64,000 nt of DNA from JACVRW01 sp963814095. GTDB taxonomy: Bacteria > Actinomycetota > Thermoleophilia > Solirubrobacterales > Thermoleophilaceae. The notes under the pieces are model-generated. The model was given only the letters and a program-made list of their open reading frames with translations, had not been told where the DNA came from and made no database searches. Positions 1-8,086 of this stretch are shown piece by piece. The DNA lies in contig CAWFBT010000027.1 of the NCBI GenBank assembly GCA_963814095.1, positions 248,001-312,000 of the forward strand. Reading direction: 5' to 3'. A program made the position numbers and the translations under genes. Within the stretch, counting starts at the first letter, position 1; each line of letters starts with the position of its first letter.

Positions 1-1
1 C

Positions 2-799
2 TCAGAGTCTGGCAGCGAGGAAGGCGGTCAGCGCCTGCGCGCAGCGTTCCGGCGCGTCCTCCCAGACGAAGTGCCCGGCGTCCTCGATCAGCACCAGCTC
101 GGTGTCCGGCAGCTCGCGCTCGAAGCGGCGCGCCGTGGCCGGCGGGACGAACGGGTCCTGGGCGCCGAAGACGAGTAGTACGGGCACCTCGAGCGCCGCC
201 AGCCTGCCCTCGTACGGCGCGATCTTCTCGAAGTCCATCGAGCGGTAGAAGTCGAGCTGAGCCTGGCGGCGGTCGTCGTCGCCGAACGCCTTCCAGTACT
301 CGTCGATCGCCTGATCGCCGATCGCGCCCGAGAGCTGGCCGAGCATCAGCCCGAACGCCTCGCGGGTCGCGCCGGCCACGAACTCCTCGCCCTGGCCGGG
401 GGTCCGCATCGCCTGCGCGAAGCCGTGCCACCTGCCGTCCGGGAAGAAGCCCGACGCGCTGATCACGAGCGCCTCGACCGCCTGCGGCTGCTCGCAGGCC
501 CAGCGCAGCCCGATCAGGCCGCCCCAGTCGTGCATCACGGGCACGCAGCGCTCGATCCCGAGCTCCGCGCGCAGACGCTCGACCGAGTCGGCGTGGCGCT
601 CCCAGGTCGCCGGCAGGTCGGCGGGCGAGTCGCCCAGCCCCGCGAGGTCGGGCGCGACGGCGCGCCAGCCCGCGTCGGCGAGCACCGGCAGCAGGTCGCG
701 CCACATGTAGGACGACTCGGGGTAGCCGTGCAGCAGCAGCGCAACCGGCCCGTCGGGCGGCCCGGCCTCCCGGTATGCGAGACCGGCGGCGGTCGGCAT
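2..799 (-). CDS. alpha/beta hydrolase (haloalkane dehalogenase/epoxide hydrolase-like)
   Basis: A 265-residue alpha/beta-hydrolase fold protein. The oxyanion-hole region HGYPESSYMW lies at about residues 24-33. The nucleophile elbow reads H90-D91-W92-G93-G94, so the nucleophile is Asp rather than Ser, as in haloalkane dehalogenases and epoxide hydrolases. A late acidic residue (GAQDPF, about 217) and the catalytic His (EDAGHF, about 243) complete the triad. No signal peptide, so cytoplasmic. The natural substrate cannot be read from sequence. The ATG start has TAGAGT six bases upstream and no Shine-Dalgarno, suggesting a leaderless transcript. It diverges from the M20 peptidase gene. Confidence 0.88.
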   Translation of the reverse strand: MPTAAGLAYREAGPPDGPVALLLHGYPESSYMWRDLLPVLADAGWRAVAPDLAGLGDSPADLPATWERHADSVERLRAELGIERCVPVMHDWGGLIGLRWACEQPQAVEALVISASGFFPDGRWHGFAQAMRTPGQGEEFVAGATREAFGLMLGQLSGAIGDQAIDEYWKAFGDDDRRQAQLDFYRSMDFEKIAPYEGRLAALEVPVLLVFGAQDPFVPPATARRFERELPDTELVLIEDAGHFVWEDAPERCAQALTAFLAARL

Positions 800-805
800 C
801 GCCCC

Positions 806-826
806 ACTCTATGCGCTCCTTAGACT
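806..826. promoter_or_regulatory. divergent leaderless promoter pair
   Basis: The 34-bp gap between the hydrolase (minus, ATG at 799) and the M20 peptidase (plus, GTG at 834) contains TAGAGT on the minus strand (811-806, 6 nt from the ATG) and TAGACT on the plus strand (821-826, 7 nt from the GTG). Both match a TANNNT -10 hexamer so close to the start codon that the transcripts would have no leader. Inferred from position only. Confidence 0.55.
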
Positions 827-833
827 CCCGGTT

Positions 834-2141
834 GTGCCCGAGCGCGCCGCACTCGAGGGCCGCACGACAGAGCTCCTGCAGCGCCTCATTCGCTTCAACA
901 CGGTCAACCCGCCGGGCGACGAGGGACCCGCCCAGGAGTGGCTCAAGGGCCTGCTCGAGGAGGCCGGCTTCGATTGCGTGCTGCTCGAAGAGGTGGCCGG
1001 GCGCCCGAACCTGGTCGCGCGCCTGGCGGCCGCCGCGGACGGCCCGACCCTGTGCCTGCTCGGCCACGTCGACACGGTGCCCGCCGACCCCGGCGACTGG
1101 CAGCTCGACCCGTGGTCCGGCGAGCTGCGCGACGGCTGCGTCTGGGGCCGCGGCGCCAAGGACATGAAGAGCCAGGTGGCGGCAGAGCTGGGGGCCGCGC
1201 TCGCGCTCGTCGCGGAGGGCTGGCGGCCCGAGGCGGGCGAGCTGAAGCTCGTCTTCACGGCCGATGAGGAGCGCGGCGCCAGGCACGGAGCGCAGTGGCT
1301 GTGCGCGGAGCAACCGGATCACGTGCGCGCCGACCTCGTGGTCAACGAGGGCGCCGGCGAGCTGATCCGCCACGGCGACCGGCGCGTCTACGGCGTCTGC
1401 GTGGCGGAAAAGGGCGTCTTCCGCTTCACGCTCTCGACCAGCGGGCGCGCCGGGCACGCCTCGGTGCCGCGCATCGGCGACAACGCGCTCGTGAAGATGG
1501 CGCCGGTGCTCAGCGCGCTGGCCGACGGCCGCTCCCGGCTGATCGCCTCGCCGGAGACGGAGGCGCTGCTGGCCGAGCTCGGGCTCGACCCGGGCGACCT
1601 TGACGGCGCGCTCGCGGAGCTCGAGACGACCAACCCGGCCGTCGCGGTGCTGCTCGAGCCGATGCTGTGCGTGACGCTGACCCCGACCGTGATCGAGGCA
1701 TCCCAGGCCATCAACGTGGTGCCGGCGCACGCGCGGCTCGAGGTGGACTGCCGCGTCCCGCCCGAGCTCGGAGAGGAGGCGGTCCTGGAGGCGGTGCGGC
1801 AGACGCTCGGCGAGAACGGCTTCGAGATCGGATTCGGGGAGACGATCGTCGGCAACCGCTCGCCTGTCGAGACCCCGCTGATGGATTCGATCCGCCGCTT
1901 CGTCGAGCGTGAGGATCCCGGCGCCGCGGCCGCCCCGGTCGTGATGAGCGGGTTCTCGGACTCGCACTGGTGGCGCAAGGCGTTCCCGGACTGCGTCGCG
2001 TACGGCTTCTATCCGCAGAGGGCGATGGACATGACCGAGGCGTACCCGCTGATGCACGGGAAGGACGAGCGCATGCCGGTCGCCGACCTCGGCCTCGCGG
2101 CCGCCTTCTACGCTGAGCTCATGGTGGAGACGCTTCGATGA
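834..2141 (+). CDS. M20 family metallopeptidase (ArgE/DapE/ACY1-like)
   Basis: A 435-residue M20 zinc peptidase/deacylase. Metal and catalytic residues are visible: H78-x-D80 in LLGHVDTVP, D110 in GRGAKDMK, the E145-E146 pair in TADEERG, and a C-terminal FSDSHWW segment. The central dimerisation domain follows about residue 190. The family hydrolyses N-acyl amino acids or small peptides in the cytosol; the exact substrate is unknown. The GTG start is preceded by TAGACT 7 nt upstream. Its stop overlaps the next ATG (ATGA), so it is probably co-translated with the DUF1385 gene. Confidence 0.9.
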   Translation: MPERAALEGRTTELLQRLIRFNTVNPPGDEGPAQEWLKGLLEEAGFDCVLLEEVAGRPNLVARLAAAADGPTLCLLGHVDTVPADPGDWQLDPWSGELRDGCVWGRGAKDMKSQVAAELGAALALVAEGWRPEAGELKLVFTADEERGARHGAQWLCAEQPDHVRADLVVNEGAGELIRHGDRRVYGVCVAEKGVFRFTLSTSGRAGHASVPRIGDNALVKMAPVLSALADGRSRLIASPETEALLAELGLDPGDLDGALAELETTNPAVAVLLEPMLCVTLTPTVIEASQAINVVPAHARLEVDCRVPPELGEEAVLEAVRQTLGENGFEIGFGETIVGNRSPVETPLMDSIRRFVEREDPGAAAAPVVMSGFSDSHWWRKAFPDCVAYGFYPQRAMDMTEAYPLMHGKDERMPVADLGLAAAFYAELMVETLR

Positions 2142-2977
2142 CCGCACCGGTACCCGACGAGAAGCTGCGCCTGGGCGGCATGGCCCTTCGCAACGGCCTG
2201 CTCGTGCACGGCCCGACGCACTGGGCGGCGGCCGTGCGCACCGACTCCGGCGAGATCAAGGTCGCATCGGGCAGCAAGCCCGACCTCGGCGGCAAGCGCG
2301 CCGACGGCGTGCCCGGCGTGCGCGGCGTCCTCAAGCTCGCCGAGGCCATGGCCGTGATCCCGCTCGTCAAGCGCGCGCTCCCCGAGGCGCGCCTGCCGAT
2401 GCAGGACGCGCGCACGCTCGGCGCCATGGGCGCCGCCGCGCTCGGCGGCCAGGCGATCCGCAGCGCCGCCGCGCGCCGCCGCGCCGCCGGCGATCCGCCC
2501 GGTCGCGCGGCGAACGTGGGTCGCGAGACCGCCGTGGCGCTGATGAGCCTGGCGCCGGCCCTGCTGGCGCTGCGAAGCGGCGAGCTCGCCGCCTACCACG
2601 GCGTCGAGCACAAGTCGATCGCGGCCTACGAGGAGGACGAGGCGGCTGCCGACGCCCGCAAGGAACACGATCGCTGCGGCTCGCACCTCGTCACCCCGAT
2701 GCTCGCGGCGGCCGCGCTCGGCAACGTGGCGGCCCGGCGCGCCGGCCTGCGCGGCCCGGCGGCCGAGGCGGCCGTCGGCCTCGGCAGCGCGGCGGTGGCG
2801 GTCGAGGTGTTCGCCTGGGGTGAGCGCAACCCGGACTCGCGCGTCACGCGCCTGCTGCGCCGCCCCGGCCACGAGATCCAACGAGCCGTCGGCACCCGCG
2901 AGCCGACCGCCGAGCAGCTCGAGGTCGGGGCCGCGGCGTTGGACGAGATCCTGCGCGTGGAGCAGGCCGCGGCCTAG
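2138..2977 (+). CDS. DUF1385 family protein (YqhQ-like)
   Basis: A 279-residue member of the DUF1385 family, recognised from the conserved block YHGVEHKSIAAYE (about 153-165) and the following HDRCGSHL (about 177-184). The family is annotated as putative metal-dependent enzymes with hydrophobic helices; no function is established. This copy has an Ala/Arg-rich linker at about 100-128 and a hydrophobic segment at about 131-146. It overlaps the upstream M20 peptidase gene by 4 nt and ends 40 nt before the FtsH-type gene. Confidence 0.85.
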   Translation: MTAPVPDEKLRLGGMALRNGLLVHGPTHWAAAVRTDSGEIKVASGSKPDLGGKRADGVPGVRGVLKLAEAMAVIPLVKRALPEARLPMQDARTLGAMGAAALGGQAIRSAAARRRAAGDPPGRAANVGRETAVALMSLAPALLALRSGELAAYHGVEHKSIAAYEEDEAAADARKEHDRCGSHLVTPMLAAAALGNVAARRAGLRGPAAEAAVGLGSAAVAVEVFAWGERNPDSRVTRLLRRPGHEIQRAVGTREPTAEQLEVGAAALDEILRVEQAAA

Positions 2978-3017
2978 CGCTCATGGATTCGGCCCGCGCG
3001 GCCGATGACACAACTGG

Positions 3018-4925
3018 ATGCGGTCCACCCTCCGTCTCACGCTGCTCTGGGCCATCGCAGTCTTCGCAGCCCTACCCGCAGCCACTGCGAGCGCCGACGG
3101 CGGCGCGGCCTCGTGCACGGTCCCGGTGACGGTCGACCGGGCGCAGAAGGTCGGCGCGCTGCCGATCGAGCCGGGCCCGCAGCGGCTGACCATCCTCGAC
3201 ACCTCGCAGATGAGCTGCGAGGAGGCGGTCGACGAGTTTCAGTCGATCCTGCGCGAGCCGGCCGGCCGGCTGCCCGACGGCTGGCGCGTGGACGCCGACA
3301 CCGGCACCTTCGAGAGCACCGACGGCACCGAGGGCTTCCGCGTGCAGGCGGAGGATCCGGGCGCGGCCGCCGCCAGCGAGTCGACCTGGGACAAGATCGA
3401 GGACTGGGCGGTCATCTGGCTGCCGATCATCTTCATGGGTCTGATCGCCGTCGTCCTGGTGATGACGCTGCGCTACCTGCCGCGCACGAAGCCGCAGGAG
3501 ATCAAGCCGAGCTCGTCGAGCTCCGTTCGCTGGCAGGACGTGGCCGGCGCCGACGAGGCCAAGGACGAGCTGCGCGAGGTGGTCGAGTTCCTGCGCGACC
3601 CGAAGCGCTTCCGCAAGCTCGGCGCCAAGGTCCCGAAGGGCATCCTGCTGCACGGCCCGCCCGGAACCGGCAAGACGCTGCTCGCCAAGGCGGCCGCGAA
3701 CGAGGCCGAGGCGAAGTTCTTCGCCCAGTCGGCGTCGGCGTTCGTCGAGATGTTCGCCGGCCTCGGGGCGGCCCGCATCAGGCGCCTGTTCCGCCACGCG
3801 CGCAAGGAGGCGCCGGCGATCGTCTTCATCGACGAGCTCGACGCCGTCGGCGCCACGCGCGGCAAGGACATCTCGGGTGAGAAGGACCAGACCCTCAACC
3901 AGCTGCTCGTCGAGCTCGACGGGTTCGGCTCCGCCGACAACGTCGTCGTGATCGCCGCCTCCAACCTGCTCGAGAAGCTCGACCCCGCGCTGCTGCGCCC
4001 CGGCCGCTTCGACCGCCAGATCCTCGTCACGGCGCCCGACCTGAAGGGACGGCGCGCGATCCTCGACGTGCACACCCGCAACAAGCCGCTCGAGCCCGGC
4101 ATCGACCTCGGGCTGATCGCCCGCCAGACGAGCAACCTCACGGGCGCCGACCTCGCCAACATCTGCAACGAGGCGGCGATCTTCGCCGGCCGCGACCACC
4201 GCACGACGATCGGCACGAAGGACTTCCAGTCGGCGCTCGAGCGCGTGATCGCGGGCATGCAGTCGCGGCGCGTGATCACCGAGCACGAGAAGCGCGTCGT
4301 GGCCTACCACGAGGCCGGCCACGCGCTCTGCTCGGAGCTGCTGCCCTCGGTGGAGAAGGTCCACCGCATCTCGATCATCCCGCGCGGCCGGGCCCTCGGC
4401 TACACGCTGAATCTCCCCGAGGAGGACCGCTACCTGAAGACGAAGGACGAGCTGCTCGACTACATGGTCGTGCTGCTCGGCGGGCGCGTGACGGAGCACA
4501 TCGTCTTCGGCACGATCACGACCGGCGCCTCGGACGACCTGCGCAAGGTGCATGACATCAGCCGCGGGATGATCACCCAGTACGGCATGGGCACCGAGCT
4601 CAAGTCGAAGCAGCTGCCGTCGGACGACTACTCGATGTCCGACCACACGCGCCGCATGATCGACGAGGAGCAGCAGTACCTGACCGACCTCGCGCACCGG
4701 CGTGCCATGAAGCTGGTCGCAGAGAACCGCACGCTGCTCGAGGCGTTCGCGTTCACGCTGCTCGAGAACGAGGTGCTCGAGCGTGAGGACATCACGCGGC
4801 TCGTGTCCGCCTACCGCGGCGAGCCCACGGACGAGCGGCGCTCTCCGAACGGGCGACGTCCCGAGCCCGGAGCGGCGCGCGTGGCCGCCTCCGAGCGACT
4901 CGACGAACCGCCGCAGTCCGTATAA
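3018..4925 (+). CDS. ftsH: FtsH-type AAA+ zinc metalloprotease
   Basis: A 635-residue membrane AAA+ protease. Order: N-terminal membrane/signal segment (about 4-25), an extracytoplasmic domain of about 100 residues with two Cys, a second TM helix (about 130-152), the AAA domain with Walker A GPPGTGKT (about 213-220), Walker B IVFIDELDAVG and the second region of homology LLRPGRFDRQI, then an M41 peptidase domain with the zinc motif HEAGH (about 431-435) and TGASDDL supplying the third ligand. It degrades membrane and soluble proteins processively. The pore loop reads MFAGLGA where MFVGVGA is usual, so it may be a divergent paralogue. The start ATG lies 13 nt after an out-of-frame ATG. Confidence 0.95.
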   Translation: MRSTLRLTLLWAIAVFAALPAATASADGGAASCTVPVTVDRAQKVGALPIEPGPQRLTILDTSQMSCEEAVDEFQSILREPAGRLPDGWRVDADTGTFESTDGTEGFRVQAEDPGAAAASESTWDKIEDWAVIWLPIIFMGLIAVVLVMTLRYLPRTKPQEIKPSSSSSVRWQDVAGADEAKDELREVVEFLRDPKRFRKLGAKVPKGILLHGPPGTGKTLLAKAAANEAEAKFFAQSASAFVEMFAGLGAARIRRLFRHARKEAPAIVFIDELDAVGATRGKDISGEKDQTLNQLLVELDGFGSADNVVVIAASNLLEKLDPALLRPGRFDRQILVTAPDLKGRRAILDVHTRNKPLEPGIDLGLIARQTSNLTGADLANICNEAAIFAGRDHRTTIGTKDFQSALERVIAGMQSRRVITEHEKRVVAYHEAGHALCSELLPSVEKVHRISIIPRGRALGYTLNLPEEDRYLKTKDELLDYMVVLLGGRVTEHIVFGTITTGASDDLRKVHDISRGMITQYGMGTELKSKQLPSDDYSMSDHTRRMIDEEQQYLTDLAHRRAMKLVAENRTLLEAFAFTLLENEVLEREDITRLVSAYRGEPTDERRSPNGRRPEPGAARVAASERLDEPPQSV

Positions 4926-4934
4926 GACGGCCGT

Positions 4935-5822
4935 GTGCCGGACGCCCCTGCGTCGATAGCCCTGATCGTGAACCCGGCGTCGGGCGCCGGGAGCAACCCC
5001 GACGTGATCGCCGGCCTGCTGCGCGAGTACGGGGTCGAGGTCACGCCGTTCAGTCCGGACGAGACGCAGGCGGCAGCCACGTCGGGAGCCGACCGGATCG
5101 CGGTGGCGAGCGGCGACGGCGCACTCGGACCGGCGGCCGCGGCGGCGGCGCGCGCCGGCGTGCCGCTGGCCGTGATACCGGTAGGCACCGCGAACGACTT
5201 CGCGCGCGGCCAGGGGCTCCCGGCCGGCCCCCACTCCGCGGCGCGCCTTGCGGCGCTCGGGGCCAACCTCCGCGCGTACGACCTGGGCTGGATCGGCGAG
5301 CGGCCCTTCCTGAACGCCGCCAGCGCCGGCCTCGCGTCACTGGCGGGCGAGGCGGCGAGCGACATGAAGCCGGTGCTGGGGCCGGTCGCCTATTTCGTGG
5401 GCGCGCTCTGGTCCGGGCTCAGCGGGCGCCCGATCGCCTGCTCCGTGACCGCTGACGGCGTGCGGGTCTTCGAGGGCACGGCCTGGCAGGTGACCGTGGC
5501 GGGCACCGGCTCGTTCGGCGCCGGCTCGCAGCTCGAGGTGGCGGACGCGCGCGACGGCCTGCTCGACGTCGCCGTGCTCGAGGCCGGCTCGCGGTTCCGG
5601 CTGGTCCGCTACGCGTATGGCCTGCGCGCCCACCGGCTGACCGCGCAGGCGGGCGTCCGCCACGTCCCCGCCGCGCGGATCCGGCTCGAGCTCGACGAGG
5701 AGACGACGCTCAACGTGGACGGCGAGCTGATCCGAGCCGGCCCCGTGATCGAGCTCCACGCCGAGCGTGAGGCGTTCCGGCTCGTGGTGCCGGATCAGGC
5801 GGGCGGCGACTCGCCGTCGTAG
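4935..5822 (+). CDS. diacylglycerol/lipid kinase family protein (YegS/BmrU-like)
   Basis: A 295-residue DAGK-catalytic-domain protein. It starts with the IALIVNPASGAG motif (about 7-18), followed by the nucleotide-binding SGDGALGPAA (about 57-66) in place of the canonical GGDGT, then VGTANDFARG (about 81-90). The C-terminal beta-sandwich ends with the ligand motif TTLNVDGEL. The family phosphorylates diacylglycerol, sphingoid or related lipids with ATP at the inner membrane face. The GTG start lies 9 nt after the ftsH stop, with TATAAG just upstream. The 3' end overlaps the convergent cupin gene by 28 nt. Confidence 0.85.
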   Translation: MPDAPASIALIVNPASGAGSNPDVIAGLLREYGVEVTPFSPDETQAAATSGADRIAVASGDGALGPAAAAAARAGVPLAVIPVGTANDFARGQGLPAGPHSAARLAALGANLRAYDLGWIGERPFLNAASAGLASLAGEAASDMKPVLGPVAYFVGALWSGLSGRPIACSVTADGVRVFEGTAWQVTVAGTGSFGAGSQLEVADARDGLLDVAVLEAGSRFRLVRYAYGLRAHRLTAQAGVRHVPAARIRLELDEETTLNVDGELIRAGPVIELHAEREAFRLVVPDQAGGDSPS

Positions 5823-6271
5823 TAGTCGACCTCGTCCTCGCGCCGGAACCAGAGCCGCAGGCCACCGCCCGCGGGGAGGCGCTCGAAGGCGCCCACCTTG
5901 CCGGAGTCGAGCTGAAGCACGACGTCGGGCTCGCCGTGGGTCGAGAAGGCGAGAAAGCGCACGTTCGCGTCGGTCCGGTTGACGATCTGATGCGCGCCGG
6001 GCTCACCGCGCAGGAACGAGACCACCTCGCCCTGCTCCAGGTCGCGCCAGCCCGAGGGAGTGCGCAGGCTCGGCGCGCCCTCGAGCACGATCACGAGCTC
6101 CTCCTCGGTGAGGTGCGCGTGGTACGGGTAGGCGGCCTCGCCGGGCGGCACCTCCCAGAGGCTGAGCCCGAGCCGTTCCGCGCCGGCCTGGCGGCTGAGC
6201 CGGGCGCGGTTGGCGCGGAAGCCCTCGCCCTCACGCAGCTCGTCGTATTGCGGATCTTCGATGTTCACCAT
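5795..6271 (-). CDS. cupin-domain protein
   Basis: A 158-residue protein with one cupin barrel. It has the first cupin motif around PYHAHLTEEELVIVLEG (two His and Glu as metal ligands, about 70-86) and the second around GEVVSFLRGEPGAHQIVN (about 106-123). The short N-terminal segment EDPQYDELREGEGFR is typical of single-domain cupins seen with sugar or small-molecule enzymes. No partner is evident. It converges with the lipid kinase gene (28-nt overlap) and diverges from the epimerase gene with only 24 nt between the starts. Confidence 0.8.
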   Translation of the reverse strand: MVNIEDPQYDELREGEGFRANRARLSRQAGAERLGLSLWEVPPGEAAYPYHAHLTEEELVIVLEGAPSLRTPSGWRDLEQGEVVSFLRGEPGAHQIVNRTDANVRFLAFSTHGEPDVVLQLDSGKVGAFERLPAGGGLRLWFRREDEVDYYDGESPPA

Positions 6272-6281
6272 GCACGGGTTG

Positions 6282-6287
6282 TAGCCT
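6282..6287 (+). promoter_or_regulatory. -10-like TAGCCT of the epimerase gene
   Basis: TAGCCT lies 8 nt before the GTG of the methylmalonyl-CoA epimerase gene with no Shine-Dalgarno between them. The whole space between the divergent starts is 24 bp, so the two promoters must interleave. Confidence 0.45.
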
Positions 6288-6295
6288 CATCGGCC

Positions 6296-6706
6296 GTGTT
6301 CGGGCGCATCGACCACATCGGAGTGGCAGTGGAGGACCTCGACGAGGCAGTCGTGCTCTATCGCGACCGGCTGGGCCTCGAGCTGCAGCACCGCGAGACA
6401 GTCGATTCGCAGGGCGTCGAGGCGATCCTGCTGGGCGTGGGCGAGAACCACGTCGAGCTGCTGCGCCCGCTCGGCCCGGACACCGCCGTGGGCCGCTTCC
6501 TCTCGAGGAACGGCCCCGGCCTGCACCACGTGGCCTACGCGACCGATGACATCGCGCAGGCGCTCGAGTCCGTCCGCTCCGCCGGCCTGCGGCTGATCGA
6601 CGAGCAGCCGCGCGCGGGCATCCGCGGCAGCCGCGTGGCGTTCTTGCACCCGAAGTCGACCGGCGGCGTGCTGACGGAGCTGGTCGAGGCCGCGGAGGCC
6701 CACTGA
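6296..6706 (+). CDS. mce: methylmalonyl-CoA epimerase (VOC superfamily)
   Basis: A 136-residue vicinal-oxygen-chelate protein. Metal ligands appear in order as His in IDHIGVAVEDLDEA (residues about 4-17), Glu in NHVELLRPL (about 51-59) and His in GLHHVAYATDD (about 74-84), with a late Glu in LTELVE. This pattern and length fit methylmalonyl-CoA epimerase, which interconverts the 2R and 2S isomers in propionate catabolism. The open frame continues far upstream, but homology begins at the GTG, which is preceded by TAGCCT. It overlaps the next ATG (TGATG). Confidence 0.85.
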   Translation: MFGRIDHIGVAVEDLDEAVVLYRDRLGLELQHRETVDSQGVEAILLGVGENHVELLRPLGPDTAVGRFLSRNGPGLHHVAYATDDIAQALESVRSAGLRLIDEQPRAGIRGSRVAFLHPKSTGGVLTELVEAAEAH

Positions 6707-6927
6707 TGGCTGAACCAGCACGACGTATCGACATCGGCTTCAAGGGCGGCCAGGTGCTGCCCTGCCGCGTGGCGCAGGAGGCCTGGGAGGGCCTGCGCAA
6801 GGCGCTCGAGGACTCGAGTTCTGCACGCTGGCACGAGCTCGAGACGGCCGACTCGAAGGTCGCGATCGACCTGGCAGAGATCGTCTACGTGCGACTCGAC
6901 ACCGAGGACCAGAAGGTCGGCTTCTAG
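6706..6927 (+). CDS. small conserved protein; 3' end is the probable attachment site
   Basis: A 73-residue acidic protein without Cys, TM helix or signal peptide. I do not recognise a named family. The pattern (short, beta-strand rich, ending EIVYVRLDTEDQKVGF) looks like a compact single-domain protein. It is translationally coupled to the epimerase gene (TGATG overlap). Its last codons and stop form one copy of an 18-bp direct repeat (6911-6928) whose other copy lies at 13494-13511, so the reading frame is kept intact by the insertion. Confidence 0.65.
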   Translation: MAEPARRIDIGFKGGQVLPCRVAQEAWEGLRKALEDSSSARWHELETADSKVAIDLAEIVYVRLDTEDQKVGF

Positions 6928-6928
6928 C
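6911..6928 (+). repeat. left 18-bp direct repeat (candidate attL core)
   Basis: The sequence agaaggtcggcttctagc is identical to 13494-13511. It encodes the final residues K-V-G-F and the TAG stop of the small gene. The flanking bases differ on both sides, so the identity stops exactly at 18 bp. Confidence 0.75.
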
Positions 6929-6992
6929 ACGTGCCGCTCTAGGAGCGGGATCGCGGCCCGTTTGCTAACGAGACGCTAACGGCCGGAGAGCC

Positions 6993-7187
6993 TCACACGA
7001 TCAGCGCCGCCACGCGTTCGGCCGCAAGCCCGTCCGACTGCGGCAACAGATGCGCATACGTGCCGAGCACCGTCCTCGGGTCGTCACCGAGCCGGGCCGC
7101 CACGATGTGGACGGGGATGCCCGACGTGAGCGCCAGCGTGACTTCATGCTCGCCCTGTCCGACGCAGCCGACATGCAGGCCCCCCAA
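6993..7187 (-). pseudogene. tyrosine recombinase/integrase C-terminal remnant
   Basis: A 64-residue ORF whose last 47 residues match the end of phage-type integrases: LALTSGIPVHIVAARLGDDP, the catalytic Tyr in the TYAHLLP motif, then a terminal AAERVAALIV helix. The N-terminal arm-binding and core domains and the upstream catalytic Arg/His cluster are missing, and no other frame supplies them. It is therefore a 5'-truncated, inactive gene. Its 3' end points at the left 18-bp repeat, only 64 bp away, the usual int-att geometry. Confidence 0.75.
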
Positions 7188-7269
7188 GCCCGAGCGGAAG
7201 ACGGCCGCGCCGATCCAAATCGCGACCTTCGAGGCCTAGCGGGTGAACGAGCTAGGTGGTGAGCATCAG

Positions 7270-7668
7270 CTACTCCGACAGCCCTACGGCTTCGAGGGCT
7301 TTGGCTGGGTCTCGATACGAGACGAAATGGATGACCTTCGTGTTCCGGAAGGTCCAGAGATAGGCGTAGCGCAGGCCCTCTTCGATGCCGCTCTGCCGCC
7401 CGGTTGCTCGAAAGCGATGAATCGAGACGAGGCGGTCGCCGGTCCCGACTATCTGCTCCAGATCGATTCTGAATTGCCCGTAGGGCTCCAGCCACGTTCG
7501 CGTGGCTCGAACGACGCCTTCGTGGCCGCGATACGTCTCGCCCGCGTGGTCGGGCAGGATGTTGTCTTCGAAGACCACGTCCGGGTCGAAAAGCGACAGG
7601 TCTGCCTCACCGCCGATGCCCCACCTCTCGCAAACCGCTCGGAGCCTTTCCACGTTCTCCTGCGGCAT
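7270..7668 (-). CDS. SnoaL-like / NTF2-superfamily protein (copy 1)
   Basis: A 132-residue small alpha+beta barrel protein starting MPQENVERLRAV and ending ALEAVGLSE, with YRGHEGV at about 46-52. It belongs to the SnoaL-like set that appears expanded in Thermoleophilia-type genomes. Members range from polyketide cyclases to limonene epoxide hydrolase-like enzymes; most are uncharacterised, and no substrate can be given. It is paralogous to 8443-8856 in both protein and promoter. It lies inside the island, minus strand, with GATACT 9 nt before the ATG. Confidence 0.8.
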   Translation of the reverse strand: MPQENVERLRAVCERWGIGGEADLSLFDPDVVFEDNILPDHAGETYRGHEGVVRATRTWLEPYGQFRIDLEQIVGTGDRLVSIHRFRATGRQSGIEEGLRYAYLWTFRNTKVIHFVSYRDPAKALEAVGLSE

Positions 7669-7677
7669 CGCCCACCC

Positions 7678-7683
7678 AGTATC
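7678..7683 (-). promoter_or_regulatory. -10-like GATACT of SnoaL copy 1
   Basis: On the minus strand GATACT precedes the ATG by 9 nt in the context GCGGGATACTGGGTGGGCG. Copy 2 has the same layout at 8866-8871 (GCGGGATACTCGGCGGGCG). No ribosome-binding site is present, so the mRNA is likely leaderless. Confidence 0.5.
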
Positions 7684-7786
7684 CCGCGGACTGGGGGAGG
7701 GTCATCAGTCAGGAAGCGCGGCCACGAATACCGCCGGGTGACGCGGCAGCAAGAAGGCGCGCTCGCTCAGCGGAATAAGGGGGGCG

Positions 7787-8086
7787 GTGAGAGTGGCTGA
7801 GTGCCTTTGCTGCAAGCGAAAATTCACGGCCCGCAAGGCCCGCCATGTTTTCTGTAGCCGGGAGTGTTGCCATCGCGGCCCGCGGAAGGAGGCCGACACT
7901 GTCGCACCTTCCGAGGAGGAGCTGGGTCGGCTGTTCGACCCGGGACGCGACCCGGAGAGCCGGGTGGAGGCCGACGACTGGCATCCGACCAGCTGGGACT
8001 TGGCGTGGGTTGAGTTGGACCTGTGCCACACCGTCTCTACCCGCCGTCGCTGGTTCCGGACGCTAATTGATGAGGGCATCATCTAG
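7787..8086 (+). CDS. small zinc-finger-like protein
   Basis: A 99-residue protein with an N-terminal Cys cluster CLCC (6-9) and CSREC (about 23-27), spaced like a treble-clef or FCS-type zinc finger (KFTARKARHVFCSREC). The rest is acidic and Trp-rich with no recognised domain. It starts at GTG; a second GTG is two codons later and the upstream AAGGGGGG could serve as ribosome-binding site. It lies between the two SnoaL genes on the opposite strand. Role unknown; DNA or RNA binding is only a guess from the Cys pattern. Confidence 0.55.
   Translation: MRVAECLCCKRKFTARKARHVFCSRECCHRGPRKEADTVAPSEEELGRLFDPGRDPESRVEADDWHPTSWDLAWVELDLCHTVSTRRRWFRTLIDEGII

Noticed and set aside
3072..5234. A 720-residue minus-strand ORF over ftsH and the lipid kinase
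   Set aside because: It spans two well-supported genes on the other strand and has only low-complexity composition.
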